46,510 bases of DNA from Microbacterium sp. GTDB taxonomy: Bacteria; Actinomycetota; Actinomycetes; Actinomycetales; Microbacteriaceae. Location of the stretch: positions 1 through 46,510 of the forward strand of contig QFPM01000020.1 of NCBI GenBank assembly GCA_003248655.1, in the 5' to 3' direction. A program made the translations under genes and the position numbers. The notes under the pieces were generated by a model. That model saw only the letters and a program-made list of their open reading frames with translations. It did no database searches and had not been told where the DNA came from. Below, one piece after another: positions 6,985 to 14,808 of the stretch. Numbering within the stretch: position 1 is the first letter of the stretch; every line of letters begins with the position of its first letter.

Positions 6985-7030
6985 GTAGCCGACAACCGAC
7001 GACGACGAACGACCCGCCGTCAGCGCAGGG

Positions 7031-7549
7031 TCAGCGCCCCGCGCCCTCCAGCGAACCGGTCACCGGGCCGTTGGGGTCGGTGATGACGCAGCTGACGAGC
7101 CGGTCGTCGAGCTGGTTCCAGCTCTCTTCGGTCGGCGCGTAGTAGGTGTAGTCGAGCGTCGACTCGTTGTACGGGAGGCCGACGAAGGTCTCGAATGCCG
7201 GGTCGCAGCCGTCGTACACCGCGGTCTGCATCGCGTCGTCGCCGGGGAACTCGCCGTCGGGCAGTGAGAAGTCGTAGAAGACCTCGCCGTCGTGCGCCTC
7301 GGAGCACGGCACAGCGGTGATCGACTCGACTTCGCCCTCGGGCGTCGATCCGAGGCAGTCGCCTACCGCGATGGAGAACACGTCGAGGTCGCCCTCTTCG
7401 GTGATCTCGCCCGTGTCGTCGTCACGCGGCGGCTCCTTGTCCCCTCCGGCGACGGTCGAGATCAGGTTGGCGATCGAGCATCCGCTCAGCGAAAAGGTGC
7501 CGCAGAGTGCGAGCGCGACAAGCGCCGCGGCGGTCAGACGACGGTTCAT
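7031..7549 (-). CDS. Septum-formation-domain lipoprotein
   Basis: The 172-residue protein begins with a lipoprotein signal peptide (MNRRLTAAALVALALCGTF, then LSGC with Cys24), followed by an acidic linker (residues about 36-52) and a domain of the actinobacterial septum-formation type: FSIAVGDCLGSTPEGEVESI, VPCSEAHDGEVFYDF, YDGCDPAFETFVGL and RLVSCVITDPNG. The four cysteines outside the lipobox (in GDC, VPC, DGC and VSC) are spaced as expected for two disulfides. It should be anchored on the outer face of the membrane. Its exact role is not established. A run of nine G residues lies just upstream of the ATG. Confidence 0.75.
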   Translation of the reverse strand: MNRRLTAAALVALALCGTFSLSGCSIANLISTVAGGDKEPPRDDDTGEITEEGDLDVFSIAVGDCLGSTPEGEVESITAVPCSEAHDGEVFYDFSLPDGEFPGDDAMQTAVYDGCDPAFETFVGLPYNESTLDYTYYAPTEESWNQLDDRLVSCVITDPNGPVTGSLEGAGR

Positions 7550-7552
7550 GGT

Positions 7553-7561
7553 CCCCCCCCC
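7553..7561 (-). repeat. G9 tract in front of the lipoprotein start codon
   Basis: Nine C residues on the plus strand (G9 on the minus strand) lie 3 nt before ATG 7549, where the ribosome-binding site should be. Slippage would change the anti-SD pairing and spacing. Confidence 0.7.
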
Positions 7562-7650
7562 AGGGTTCTCGGCGCGCCTGTACGCACCTTATGAAAGCAG
7601 TATGGAGCATCTGAACGCCGGATGCCGAGTCGGCTCCGCCGTGTCACAAC

Positions 7651-7656
7651 TAGACT
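7651..7656 (+). promoter_or_regulatory. -10 box TAGACT of purL
   Basis: TAGACT 45 nt before the purL start predicts a leader of about 38 nt that carries the GGAG ribosome site. No clear -35 is seen. Confidence 0.4.
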
Positions 7657-7700
7657 GAGGGGCATCCCCGGCATCCCGCGATCTCTTGGAGCACAGCCGC

Positions 7701-10037
7701 GTGAGCACCCCCGATTCTGAGGCCAAGGTCGCAGACACCGTCGAGAACGCCGTCGAGACCCCCGAGAAGGAGCAGCCGTACGCGGCGCTCGGCCTCAAGC
7801 CCGACGAGTACGAGCAGATCAAGGCGATCCTCGGGCGCCGGCCGACGAGCGGCGAGCTCGCCATGTACTCCGTGATGTGGAGCGAGCACTGCTCCTACAA
7901 GTCGTCGAAGATCTACCTGCGCCGCTTCGGCCAGAAGGTCAGCGACGAGATGAAGACGCGACTCATGGTCGGCATGGGGCAGAACGCGGGCGTCGTCGAC
8001 GTCGGTGAAGGTTGGGCTGTGACGTTCAAGGTCGAATCGCACAACCACCCGAGCTACATCGAGCCGTTCCAGGGCGCGGCGACGGGTGTCGGCGGGATCG
8101 TCCGCGACATCATCTCGATGGGCGCACGGCCGGTCGCGGTCATGGACCAGCTGCGCTTCGGCGCGATCGACCACCCCGACACTCCCCGTGTCGTCCACGG
8201 CGTCGTGTCGGGCATCAGCTCCTACGCCAACTGCCTGGGCCTGCCGAACATCGGCGGTGAGACCGTGTTCGACGCGGTCTATCAGGGCAATCCCCTCGTC
8301 AACGCCCTCGCGGTCGGCGTCATGCGCCACGAAGACATCAAGCTCGCCAACGCGACGGGGGCGGGCAACAAGGTCGTGCTCTTCGGGGCGCGCACCGGCG
8401 GCGACGGCATCGGCGGAGCGTCGATCCTGGCATCCGACTCGTTCGACTCCACCGGACCGACCAAGCGCCCCGCGGTGCAGGTCGGCGACCCGTTCGCCGA
8501 GAAGGTGCTCATCGAGTGCTGCCTCGAGCTCTACCAGGGCGAGCTCGTCGAAGCCATTCAAGACCTCGGGGCCGCGGGCATCTCGTGCGCGACGAGCGAG
8601 CTCGCCGCCAACGGCGGGTCGGGCATGCGCGTCGACCTCGAGAACGTGCTGCTGCGCGACCCGACGCTGACGCCCGAAGAGATCCTGATGAGCGAGTCGC
8701 AGGAGCGCATGATGGCGATCGTCGCACCCGAGAAGCTGGATGCCTTCCTCGCGGTGACCTCGAAGTGGGATGTCGAGACGTCGGTGCTCGGCGAGGTCAC
8801 CGGCGACGGGCGCCTGCAGATCTTCTGGCACGGCGAGCAGATCGTCGACGTCGACCCGTCGACGGTCGCCGTCGACGGCCCGGTGTACGAGCGCCCCGTC
8901 GCCTACCCGACCTGGATCGACGCGCTGCGCGACGACTCGGCATCCGCCCTGCCGCGCTCCGGCGACGCCGACACCCTTCGCGAGCAGTTCGTCGCGCTGC
9001 TGGGCAGCCCGAACCTCGCCGACACGTCGTGGGTGACGAACCAGTACGACTACTACGTCATGGGCAACACGGCGCTGTCGTTCCCCGACGACGCCGGCAT
9101 GATCCGCGTCGACGAGGAGTCGGGGCTGGGCTTCGCGATCGCGACCGACTGCAACGGCCGCTACTGCCAGCTCGACCCGTACGCCGGCGCGCAGCTCGCC
9201 CTCGCCGAGGCGTATCGGAACGTCGCCGTCACGGGCGCCGTCCCCACCGCCGTCACCGACTGCCTCAACTTCGGCAGCCCCGAGAACCCCGAGGTCATGT
9301 GGCAGTTCGGCCAGGCGGTCGACGGTCTCGCCGACGCGTGCCTCGAGCTCGGTGTGCCCGTCACGGGCGGAAACGTCAGCTTCTACAACCAGACCGGCGA
9401 CGTGCCGATCTACCCGACCCCGGTCGTCGGCGTGCTGGGGATCATCGACGACGTCGCCCGGCGCATCCCGAGCGGGTGGCAGGATGCCGGCGAGAACATC
9501 TACCTGCTCGGCGTCACTTCGACCGAGCTCAGCGGCTCGGCATGGGCCGAGACGGTGCACGCCCACCTCGGCGGACGGCCCCCGAAGGTCGACCTCGCGG
9601 CCGAGAAGCGCCTCGCCGAACTGATCCAGGCGGCATCGCAGCAGGAGCTCGTCTCTTCGGCGCACGACCTCTCGTCCGGAGGTCTCGCGCAGGCCCTCGC
9701 CGAAGCCGTCCTGCGTTTCGGGGTCGGCGCACGCGTGTGGCTGCGCGAGATCACGGAACGCGACGGTGTGGATGTAGCGACCGCGCTCTTCTCGGAGTCG
9801 ACCGGCCGCGTGATCGTGTCGGTGCCGCGCGAGGAGGACGTCAAGTTCCGGGGCCTGTGCGAAGGCCGCGGCTACCCGGTGCTGCGCATCGGGGTGACCG
9901 ATCCCGCCGCCGACGGAGACGAGCCCGCGCTCGAGATCCAGGACGTCTTCACCCTCACCGTGCCCGAACTGCGCACCGTGTCGACCTCGACTCTTCCCGC
10001 CGTGTTCGGGCCGACCGTCGCCGAGCCCGTAGGCTGA
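7701..10037 (+). CDS. purL: Phosphoribosylformylglycinamidine synthase subunit PurL
   Basis: GTG 7701 is chosen because GGAG (7688-7691) lies 9 nt upstream; a TTG at 7686 in the same frame has none. The 778-residue protein is the small PurL: YSVMWSEHCSYKSSKIYLRR, VTFKVESHNHPSYIEPFQGA, GVGGIVRDIISMGARPVAVM and DLGAAGISCATSELAANGG are all conserved. It makes FGAM from FGAR, ATP and ammonia in purine synthesis. The small form needs PurQ and PurS, which are not in this window. An acidic N-terminal extension of about 25 residues precedes the conserved domain. The end of the gene carries the promoter of the next small gene. Confidence 0.97.
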   Translation: MSTPDSEAKVADTVENAVETPEKEQPYAALGLKPDEYEQIKAILGRRPTSGELAMYSVMWSEHCSYKSSKIYLRRFGQKVSDEMKTRLMVGMGQNAGVVDVGEGWAVTFKVESHNHPSYIEPFQGAATGVGGIVRDIISMGARPVAVMDQLRFGAIDHPDTPRVVHGVVSGISSYANCLGLPNIGGETVFDAVYQGNPLVNALAVGVMRHEDIKLANATGAGNKVVLFGARTGGDGIGGASILASDSFDSTGPTKRPAVQVGDPFAEKVLIECCLELYQGELVEAIQDLGAAGISCATSELAANGGSGMRVDLENVLLRDPTLTPEEILMSESQERMMAIVAPEKLDAFLAVTSKWDVETSVLGEVTGDGRLQIFWHGEQIVDVDPSTVAVDGPVYERPVAYPTWIDALRDDSASALPRSGDADTLREQFVALLGSPNLADTSWVTNQYDYYVMGNTALSFPDDAGMIRVDEESGLGFAIATDCNGRYCQLDPYAGAQLALAEAYRNVAVTGAVPTAVTDCLNFGSPENPEVMWQFGQAVDGLADACLELGVPVTGGNVSFYNQTGDVPIYPTPVVGVLGIIDDVARRIPSGWQDAGENIYLLGVTSTELSGSAWAETVHAHLGGRPPKVDLAAEKRLAELIQAASQQELVSSAHDLSSGGLAQALAEAVLRFGVGARVWLREITERDGVDVATALFSESTGRVIVSVPREEDVKFRGLCEGRGYPVLRIGVTDPAADGDEPALEIQDVFTLTVPELRTVSTSTLPAVFGPTVAEPVG
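10030..10035 (+). promoter_or_regulatory. -10 box TAGGCT inside the end of purL
   Basis: TAGGCT overlaps the last codons and stop of purL and lies 7 nt before ATG 10043, so the small membrane protein gene can be transcribed as a leaderless message. Confidence 0.45.
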
Positions 10038-10042
10038 GTGCC

Positions 10043-10177
10043 ATGAGCGACGACGACGAGTACCGCGGCATGACTGAGGCGCGCACGCGCCGCACCCGGA
10101 TCACGGCGTGGATCGTGATCATCTCGCTCATCCTCGTCGGCGGCGGCGCGACCGTCCTCGCCCTGATCTTCGGCTGA
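10043..10177 (+). CDS. 44-residue single-span membrane protein
   Basis: The product starts MSDDDEYRGMTEARTRRTR and continues with one membrane helix (about residues 21-42, ITAWIVIISLILVGGGATVL). By the positive-inside rule the acidic and arginine-rich N-terminus is cytosolic. It begins 5 nt after purL. It is supported by GC-rich codon use, the ATG and the TAGGCT box 7 nt upstream. Function unknown. Confidence 0.65.
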   Translation: MSDDDEYRGMTEARTRRTRITAWIVIISLILVGGGATVLALIFG

Positions 10178-10202
10178 CCCGGCCACTCCCCGCCCCCTTT
10201 CA

Positions 10203-10222
10203 GTCATGCTGGATAGCATGAC
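10203..10222. promoter_or_regulatory. Palindrome over the -10 box of the next gene
   Basis: GTCATGCT (10203-10210), loop GGAT, AGCATGAC (10215-10222): a perfect 8-bp inverted repeat ending 3 nt before GTG 10226. The presumed -10 box TAGCAT (10214-10219) lies inside it. It could be an operator or a hairpin at the promoter; no T-tract follows. Confidence 0.5.
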
Positions 10223-10225
10223 GCC

Positions 10226-11074
10226 GTGCCCTGGCTCGAGCTGCTCTGGATCGGACCGCCCGTGGTGATCGGTGCGGGCGCGGTCGGCTGGGCCGGCATC
10301 CGTCGTCGGCGGGGACGAGCGCGACGGCTCGCGTACGACGCCTCGCGCGAGGCGTTGCGCATCGCGAAGCGGGATGCCGCGTGGGCGCGTGCCGCCGTCC
10401 GGACCGCGCGCGCCGAGCTGACGCGCGCCCTGGCCGACCGAGCCGCGGGGCACGGTCGTTCGTCCGACGTGGCCGCTGCGCGGCGTGAACTCGATGCCGC
10501 GCAGCTCGAGGTGCGCGCCGCGGCGGCGGTTGTGCGTCTTCGTCAGGCGAACGTCGCGGCCGACCGCGCCGCACTCGCGGCACCGATGAGGACTCCCGAT
10601 GACCTCCCGCTCGCGCGCGTGATCGCGGCGGATGACGCCGTCACGGCGCGGTGGATGGAGTACGAGACCGATGCCGCGCGGGTGATCGCCTTCCCCGCGA
10701 TGGCCGACGCGCGCGTGCCCGAGGTGGCGGCGTTCCTCGATCAGCTGCGCGAGACGCGGGCCCTCCGCGGCGCCGCGAGCGCGCCGCGCGTGACGCCCGC
10801 CCAGTTCGGCGCGTATCGGGATGCCGTCGCTCGGCTCGTCCGTGCCTTCGACGCTGCCGAGGCCGAGGCGTGGCGGCGGGCGCGGGCATCCGGCACCGCC
10901 CCGGCGGGGCCTGGTCCTGACTCGCCGCAGCCGGGCGCCTGGATGACGGCGGCGCAAGAAATCGCACAGAACTTCACCCAGAACGTGCTCGTCCGCGCCG
11001 CCGAGGCCCTCGCCCGCGCAACCGCGCCCGCGCCGCGCAGCGGCGACCGCGACGACCGCGACGACGCGCGCTGA
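10226..11074 (+). CDS. Membrane-anchored coiled-coil protein, unknown function
   Basis: GTG 10226 sits 6 nt after TAGCAT. The 282-residue protein has one N-terminal membrane helix (LLWIGPPVVIGAGAVGWAGI, residues about 6-25) followed by an arginine-rich stretch and then long Ala/Arg/Glu-rich helices (residues about 35-125) with heptad-like spacing, typical of a coiled coil. A second helical part (about 160-225) and a C-terminal segment TAAQEIAQNFTQNVLVRAAE follow. No enzyme motif is seen. I do not recognise a named family; it may be a structural or divisome-linked protein, but this is a guess. Confidence 0.6.
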   Translation: MPWLELLWIGPPVVIGAGAVGWAGIRRRRGRARRLAYDASREALRIAKRDAAWARAAVRTARAELTRALADRAAGHGRSSDVAAARRELDAAQLEVRAAAAVVRLRQANVAADRAALAAPMRTPDDLPLARVIAADDAVTARWMEYETDAARVIAFPAMADARVPEVAAFLDQLRETRALRGAASAPRVTPAQFGAYRDAVARLVRAFDAAEAEAWRRARASGTAPAGPGPDSPQPGAWMTAAQEIAQNFTQNVLVRAAEALARATAPAPRSGDRDDRDDAR

Positions 11075-11182
11075 CCCCGCTGCGCCCGCCGCTGATTCAC
11101 GCCGACCAGCGCCGACGAGCACTCGCCCACGCGCGCACCGCCGGCGCTCGAGTTGCCGCCGCCGAGCACCCGCCACACCACC

Positions 11183-11224
11183 GGTGGTTGAGTAGCCGCC
11201 GCAGGCGGCGTATCGAAACCATCC
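11183..11224. repeat. Palindromic interspersed repeat, TGGTTGAGTAG type
   Basis: GGTGGTTGAGTAG, the core GCCGCC-GCA-GGCGGC and then TATCGAAACCATCC form an imperfect palindrome. Elements with TGGTTGAGTAG and TATCGAAACCA ends recur between genes in Microbacteriaceae genomes, from my general knowledge. It lies between two same-strand genes, where it may end transcription. The rest of the gap from 11075 to 11232 shows no gene. Confidence 0.6.
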
Positions 11225-11232
11225 CACGCCTC

Positions 11233-11272
11233 TTGACACTCGACGCGTTACGTGGTTACTTAGTCAAGTAAC
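11233..11272 (+). promoter_or_regulatory. Promoter with YtrA-type operator
   Basis: TTGACA (11233-11238) is followed 18 nt later by TACTTA (11257-11262). A perfect inverted repeat GTTACTT-AGTC-AAGTAAC (11255-11272) covers the -10 box and start region. It lies directly upstream of a YtrA-type GntR gene, so autorepression of the whole operon is likely. Confidence 0.65.
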
Positions 11273-11295
11273 TAACCGATACACCGGGAGATCGA

Positions 11296-11676
11296 GTGAT
11301 CGAAGAAGGTAAGGCGCTGTTCCTGCAGATCGCCGAGAGCGTCGAGGACTCCATCCTCGATGGGAGCCTCGAAGAGGACTCTCGCGCGCCCTCGACCAAC
11401 GAGCTCGCCGCCTTCTACCGCATCAACCCGGCCACCGCCGCGAAGGGAGTGAACATGCTCGTCGAGAAGAACGTCCTGGTCAAGCGCCGGGGCATCGGCA
11501 TGTTCGTCGCCATCGGGGCGCGAGAGCAGCTCCTCACCGAACGCCGCGAGGCGTTCGCCGACCGCTTCGTCGAGCCCTTGCTCGCCGAAGCCCGCACCCT
11601 GGGGCTCGGCCCCGACGACCTCGCCCGGCTCGTGCGCGAGCGCGCGGCATCCCTCACGGAAGGAACCTCACGATGA
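11296..11676 (+). CDS. GntR-family regulator, YtrA subfamily
   Basis: The 126-residue protein is the short YtrA form: a GntR winged helix (LFLQIAESVEDSILDGSLEE, then APSTNELAAFYRINPATAAK) with only a short helical dimerisation tail. GTG 11296 has GGGAG upstream. YtrA-type regulators repress their own ABC-transporter operon. Here the stop overlaps the ATPase start as ATGA, so the three genes are coupled. The last residues, ASLTEGTSR, closely match the end of the ATPase (ASLTEGARR). Confidence 0.9.
   Translation: MIEEGKALFLQIAESVEDSILDGSLEEDSRAPSTNELAAFYRINPATAAKGVNMLVEKNVLVKRRGIGMFVAIGAREQLLTERREAFADRFVEPLLAEARTLGLGPDDLARLVRERAASLTEGTSR
11645..11664 (+). repeat. Junction repeat, copy 1
   Basis: A 20-bp sequence holding the GGAAGGA ribosome site of the ATPase gene is repeated exactly at 12559-12578. 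It encodes ASLTEG near the end of the regulator. Confidence 0.8.
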
Positions 11677-12590
11677 CCGTCATCGAGGTGAACCACCTCA
11701 CGAAGCGCTACAGCGAGACCGTCGCCCTGGACGATGTCTCGCTGCGCATCGAGGAGAACACGATCTACGGCCTGCTGGGCCGCAACGGCGCCGGCAAGAC
11801 GACGCTCATGTCGATCCTCACGGCGCAGAACTTCGCCTCCTCGGGCGAGGTGCGCGTCTTCGGCGAGGACCCGTACGAGAACGCGCGCGTCCTCAGCCGC
11901 CTCTGCTTCGTTCGGGAGGGCCAACGCTACCCCGATGACGCGCTACCCGCGCACGCGTTCCGCATCGCGGCGCTGTTCTTCCCGAACTGGAGCCAAGAAC
12001 TCGCCGACGACCTCATCGCCGCGTTCCAGCTGCCGATGAAGACACGCATCAAGAAGCTCTCCCGCGGGCAGCTGTCGGCGGTCGGCGTCATCATCGGGCT
12101 CGCCTCCCGCGCGGAGCTCACCTTTTTCGACGAACCGTACCTCGGCCTGGATGCCGTGGCGCGCCAGATCTTCTACGACCGCCTCCTCGAGGACTACGCC
12201 GAGCACCCGCGCACGATCATCCTCTCGAGTCACCTGATCGACGAGGTCGCGAACCTCATCGAACGCGTGATCGTGATCGACGACGGCCGCATCCTGCTCG
12301 ACGAAGAGACCGACGAGGTGCGCGGACGCGCCGCGAACATCGTCGGCGACGCGGATGCCGTGGATGCCTTCACCGCCGGGCGCGAGGTGCTCCACCGCGA
12401 GAGTCTCGGCCGCGTCGCGAGTGCGACCGTCCTCGGCGCGCTCAGCGCCGGCGATCGACTGCGGCTCGCGGAGGCGGGCCTCGACGTCAATCCCGTCTCG
12501 CTGCAGCAGCTGATCGTCCGGCTCACCCAGCACCAGACCGCCGCCCCGGATGCCGCCCCGGCATCCCTCACGGAAGGAGCACGGCGATGA
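11673..12590 (+). CDS. ABC transporter ATP-binding protein
   Basis: The 305-residue ATPase has Walker A GRNGAGKTT (near residue 34), the signature LSRGQLSAVG, Walker B ELTFFDEPYLGLD and the switch histidine in ILSSHLIDE. The C-terminal 80 residues after the nucleotide-binding domain are of the type found in drug or lantibiotic exporters. The Q-loop region is normal. The gene overlaps the GntR gene and the permease gene by 4 bp each (ATGA). With YtrA control this looks like an exporter that responds to cell-envelope stress; substrate unknown. Confidence 0.9.
   Translation: MTVIEVNHLTKRYSETVALDDVSLRIEENTIYGLLGRNGAGKTTLMSILTAQNFASSGEVRVFGEDPYENARVLSRLCFVREGQRYPDDALPAHAFRIAALFFPNWSQELADDLIAAFQLPMKTRIKKLSRGQLSAVGVIIGLASRAELTFFDEPYLGLDAVARQIFYDRLLEDYAEHPRTIILSSHLIDEVANLIERVIVIDDGRILLDEETDEVRGRAANIVGDADAVDAFTAGREVLHRESLGRVASATVLGALSAGDRLRLAEAGLDVNPVSLQQLIVRLTQHQTAAPDAAPASLTEGARR
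12559..12578 (+). repeat. Junction repeat, copy 2
   Basis: Exact second copy of the 20-bp sequence at 11645-11664, again carrying GGAAGGA in front of the next start codon. Confidence 0.8.
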
Positions 12591-13282
12591 ACCGCACCCT
12601 GAATGTCGTCCGCATGCAGCTGGTCAACCGCCAGACCTTCATCTGGGTGCCGCTGATCGTCCTCGGCGGCTCCCTGGTCATCTCGATAGCCATCTGGGTG
12701 ATCCTCAACCAGGCGGGGGTCACCGCGAACATGTACGGCGGCGGCGCGCAGGCACCGCTCTGGTACTTCGGCGTCGTAGGTGTACAGGCGATGACCCTGA
12801 CGTTCCCGTTCTCGCAGGCGATGAGTCTCAGCCGGCGGGAGTTCTACCTCGGCACACTCCTCACGGCGGCGCTCACGAGCGGCATCCTCGCGGTCGTGTT
12901 CGTGATCGGCGGATTGATCGAAATAGCCACGAACGGATGGGGCATCGGCGGCTACTTCTTCGCGCTCGACTGGCTGTGGACGGCGGGAGCACTCGGCGCG
13001 GGAGTCTTCTTCTTCGTCACCGCCATGTTCGCGTTCGTGATCGGGTTCTGGCTCACGACGATCTACAAGCGATTCGGCAACCTCTGGTTGACCGTCGTCA
13101 TCGTCGGGATCGCGCTGGTCCTCCTCGCCGTGATCTGGGCGATCACCGCCGCGCAGTCGTGGCCGCAGGTGGCGACAGCGATCGTCGAGGGCGGCGTCGG
13201 CGGGCTGACCGCTGTCCTCGGCCTTCTGACGGTGGTCATGGCCGCCATCTCGTACCCGACGCTGCGGCGCGCGGTGCCCTGA
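12587..13282 (+). CDS. ABC transporter permease
   Basis: The 231-residue protein has six likely membrane helices (about 18-40, 55-75, 98-120, 133-158, 166-190, 203-222) and no soluble domain. It starts in an ATGA overlap with the ATPase gene. The size and layout fit the permease half of a YtrA-controlled ABC-2-type exporter; two permease copies would pair with two ATPases. Sequence alone does not show what is moved. The gene converges on chorismate mutase with 11 bp between stops. Confidence 0.85.
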   Translation: MNRTLNVVRMQLVNRQTFIWVPLIVLGGSLVISIAIWVILNQAGVTANMYGGGAQAPLWYFGVVGVQAMTLTFPFSQAMSLSRREFYLGTLLTAALTSGILAVVFVIGGLIEIATNGWGIGGYFFALDWLWTAGALGAGVFFFVTAMFAFVIGFWLTTIYKRFGNLWLTVVIVGIALVLLAVIWAITAAQSWPQVATAIVEGGVGGLTAVLGLLTVVMAAISYPTLRRAVP

Positions 13283-13293
13283 GCGGGCGGCGG

Positions 13294-13593
13294 TTACTCG
13301 CCCTCGGCGGCCTCGGTGTGGTGGCGGATGACCTCGGCCACCACGAAGTTGAACCACTTCTCGGCGAACTCCGGGTCGAGGTCGGCGTCGAGGGCGAGGC
13401 TCCGCAGGCGGGCGATCTGCTGCTCTTCGCGGGCGGGGTCGGATGCCGGCATCCCATGCTCCGCCTTGAGGACGCCGACCTGCTTCGTGCAGCGGAATCG
13501 CTCGGCCAGCATGAAGATCAGCGCGGCGTCGATGTTGTCGATGCTCGCGCGAAGGCCGAGCAGTGTCGTACGCGGATCGGCTCCATCGGTCAT
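13294..13593 (-). CDS. Chorismate mutase, AroQ class
   Basis: The 99-residue all-helical protein fits monofunctional AroQ chorismate mutases: RASIDNIDAALIFMLAERFR in helix 1 (with the family's Arg and Ile-Asp pattern), KQVGVLKAEHGMPASDPARE with the catalytic Lys and Arg, and a last helix EKWFNFVVAEVIRHH. It converts chorismate to prephenate for Phe and Tyr synthesis. It faces an AI-2E-type permease gene across only 33 bp. TAGGGT (minus strand 13605-13600) lies 6 nt before the ATG. Confidence 0.9.
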   Translation of the reverse strand: MTDGADPRTTLLGLRASIDNIDAALIFMLAERFRCTKQVGVLKAEHGMPASDPAREEQQIARLRSLALDADLDPEFAEKWFNFVVAEVIRHHTEAAEGE

Positions 13594-13599
13594 GCACCG

Positions 13600-13605
13600 A
13601 CCCTA
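13600..13605 (-). promoter_or_regulatory. -10 box TAGGGT of the chorismate mutase gene (leaderless)
   Basis: On the minus strand TAGGGT is followed by 6 nt and ATG 13593. Confidence 0.45.
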
Positions 13606-13613
13606 TCGCGGCC

Positions 13614-13619
13614 TAAAGT
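13614..13619 (+). promoter_or_regulatory. -10 box TAAAGT of the AI-2E family gene (leaderless)
   Basis: TAAAGT is followed by 7 nt and ATG 13627. The two -10 boxes of this divergent pair are 8 bp apart, so the promoters overlap and should compete. Confidence 0.45.
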
Positions 13620-13626
13620 GTGAGCC

Positions 13627-14799
13627 ATGAGTCCTCGACGCCCCGCGCGCGCCGCCGCCGCCGCTGAATCGCCCACGGTGACATCCGCCGAGCCGTTGCT
13701 CGGCACCGGCCCGGGCGGCGAGCCCCTCGAGGCGCCGGCGGGCCGCACCTTCTGGGGAAACCTCAACCACCCCTTCGCGGTGGGTTTCCTGGTCACGTTC
13801 GGCGGCCTCGTCGCGATCGCCCTCGGCATCGCGATCACCGACCTCGCCACGATCTGGATCTACATCGCATTCGCGCTGTTCGCCGCCCTCGGCCTCGATC
13901 CGCTCGTGCGACGCCTCGAGCGTGGCAAGGTTCCGCGCGCCTGGGGCATCGTCATCGTCTACGCGGCGTTTGCGCTCTTCCTCGTCGGCGTGCTGTGGCT
14001 CATCATCCCGACCGTGGTCGACCAGATCGCGCAGTTTGTGAGCGACGTGCCCGGAATGATCCGCGACTTCCAGAAGACCGACGCCTTCGCGTGGATCCAG
14101 GAGCGCTTCGGCGATCAGACGAACGCGCTGCTCGCACAGGTCCAGGCGTTCCTGAGCGACCCGGGCAACCTCGCGAGCATCGGCGGCGGCGTGCTGCAGG
14201 TCGGCGCGACGATCGCGAGCTCGATCTCAGGCTTCGTCATCATCATCGTGCTGAGCCTGTACTTCCTGGCATCCCTCGACCAGATCAAGGCGGCCTTCAC
14301 GCGCCTCTGGCCGGCGCGCAGCCGCACCTTCGTCGGCGACATGACCGAGGAGATCACGGGTTCCGTTGGTTCCTACCTCGGCGGCATGGTCGTCCTGGCG
14401 TTCTTCAACGCGCTCTTCGCCTTCATCCTGCACAGCGTGCTGCAGCTGCCGTTCCCGATGCTGATGGCCGTCGTCGCCTTCTGCCTGACGATCATCCCGC
14501 TCGTCGGAACCGTGCTGTTCTGGGTCGTCGGCTCGACTATCGCGCTCTTCAGCAGTCCGCTCGGCGCGCTGATCTTCGCGATCCTCTACCTCATCTACAT
14601 GCAGATCGAGGCATACGTCCTCACGCCGAAGGTGATGAGCAAGGCGATCTCGGTTCCCGGCTCACTCGTCGTGATCGGAGCGCTCGTCGGCGGCACGCTC
14701 ATGGGCCTGCTCGGAGCCCTCGTCGCGATCCCGGTGACGGCATCCATCCTGCTCATCATCAAGAAGGTGTTCATCCCGCGGCAGGATGCCAAGCTCTGA
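13627..14799 (+). CDS. AI-2E family transporter (PerM/TqsA-like)
   Basis: The 390-residue protein has a disordered Ala/Pro-rich N-terminus of about 50 residues, two pairs of membrane helices, a central soluble amphipathic region (DQIAQFVSDVPGMIRDFQK through AFLSDPGN), and a C-terminal set of helices with the family motif IIPLVGTVLFWVVG and YLIYMQIEAYVLTPKVMSKA. These belong to the AI-2E transporter family. Members export small molecules or act as Na+/H+ antiporters; the name does not prove AI-2 transport. It converges on the lactonase gene with 9 bp between stops. Confidence 0.9.
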   Translation: MSPRRPARAAAAAESPTVTSAEPLLGTGPGGEPLEAPAGRTFWGNLNHPFAVGFLVTFGGLVAIALGIAITDLATIWIYIAFALFAALGLDPLVRRLERGKVPRAWGIVIVYAAFALFLVGVLWLIIPTVVDQIAQFVSDVPGMIRDFQKTDAFAWIQERFGDQTNALLAQVQAFLSDPGNLASIGGGVLQVGATIASSISGFVIIIVLSLYFLASLDQIKAAFTRLWPARSRTFVGDMTEEITGSVGSYLGGMVVLAFFNALFAFILHSVLQLPFPMLMAVVAFCLTIIPLVGTVLFWVVGSTIALFSSPLGALIFAILYLIYMQIEAYVLTPKVMSKAISVPGSLVVIGALVGGTLMGLLGALVAIPVTASILLIIKKVFIPRQDAKL

Positions 14800-14808
14800 C
14801 GCAGCCCG

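Noticed and set aside
7657..7700. Riboswitch in the purL leader
   Set aside because: The leader is about 40 nt, too short for a purine riboswitch, and no aptamer pattern is seen.
7650..9665. 671-residue minus-strand frame opposite purL
   Set aside because: Mirror frame of a clear PurL gene with His/Arg/Asp-rich nonsense composition.
10203..10222. Palindrome considered as an intrinsic terminator
   Set aside because: No T-tract and it overlaps the likely -10 box 3 nt before a start codon, so a regulatory role fits better.
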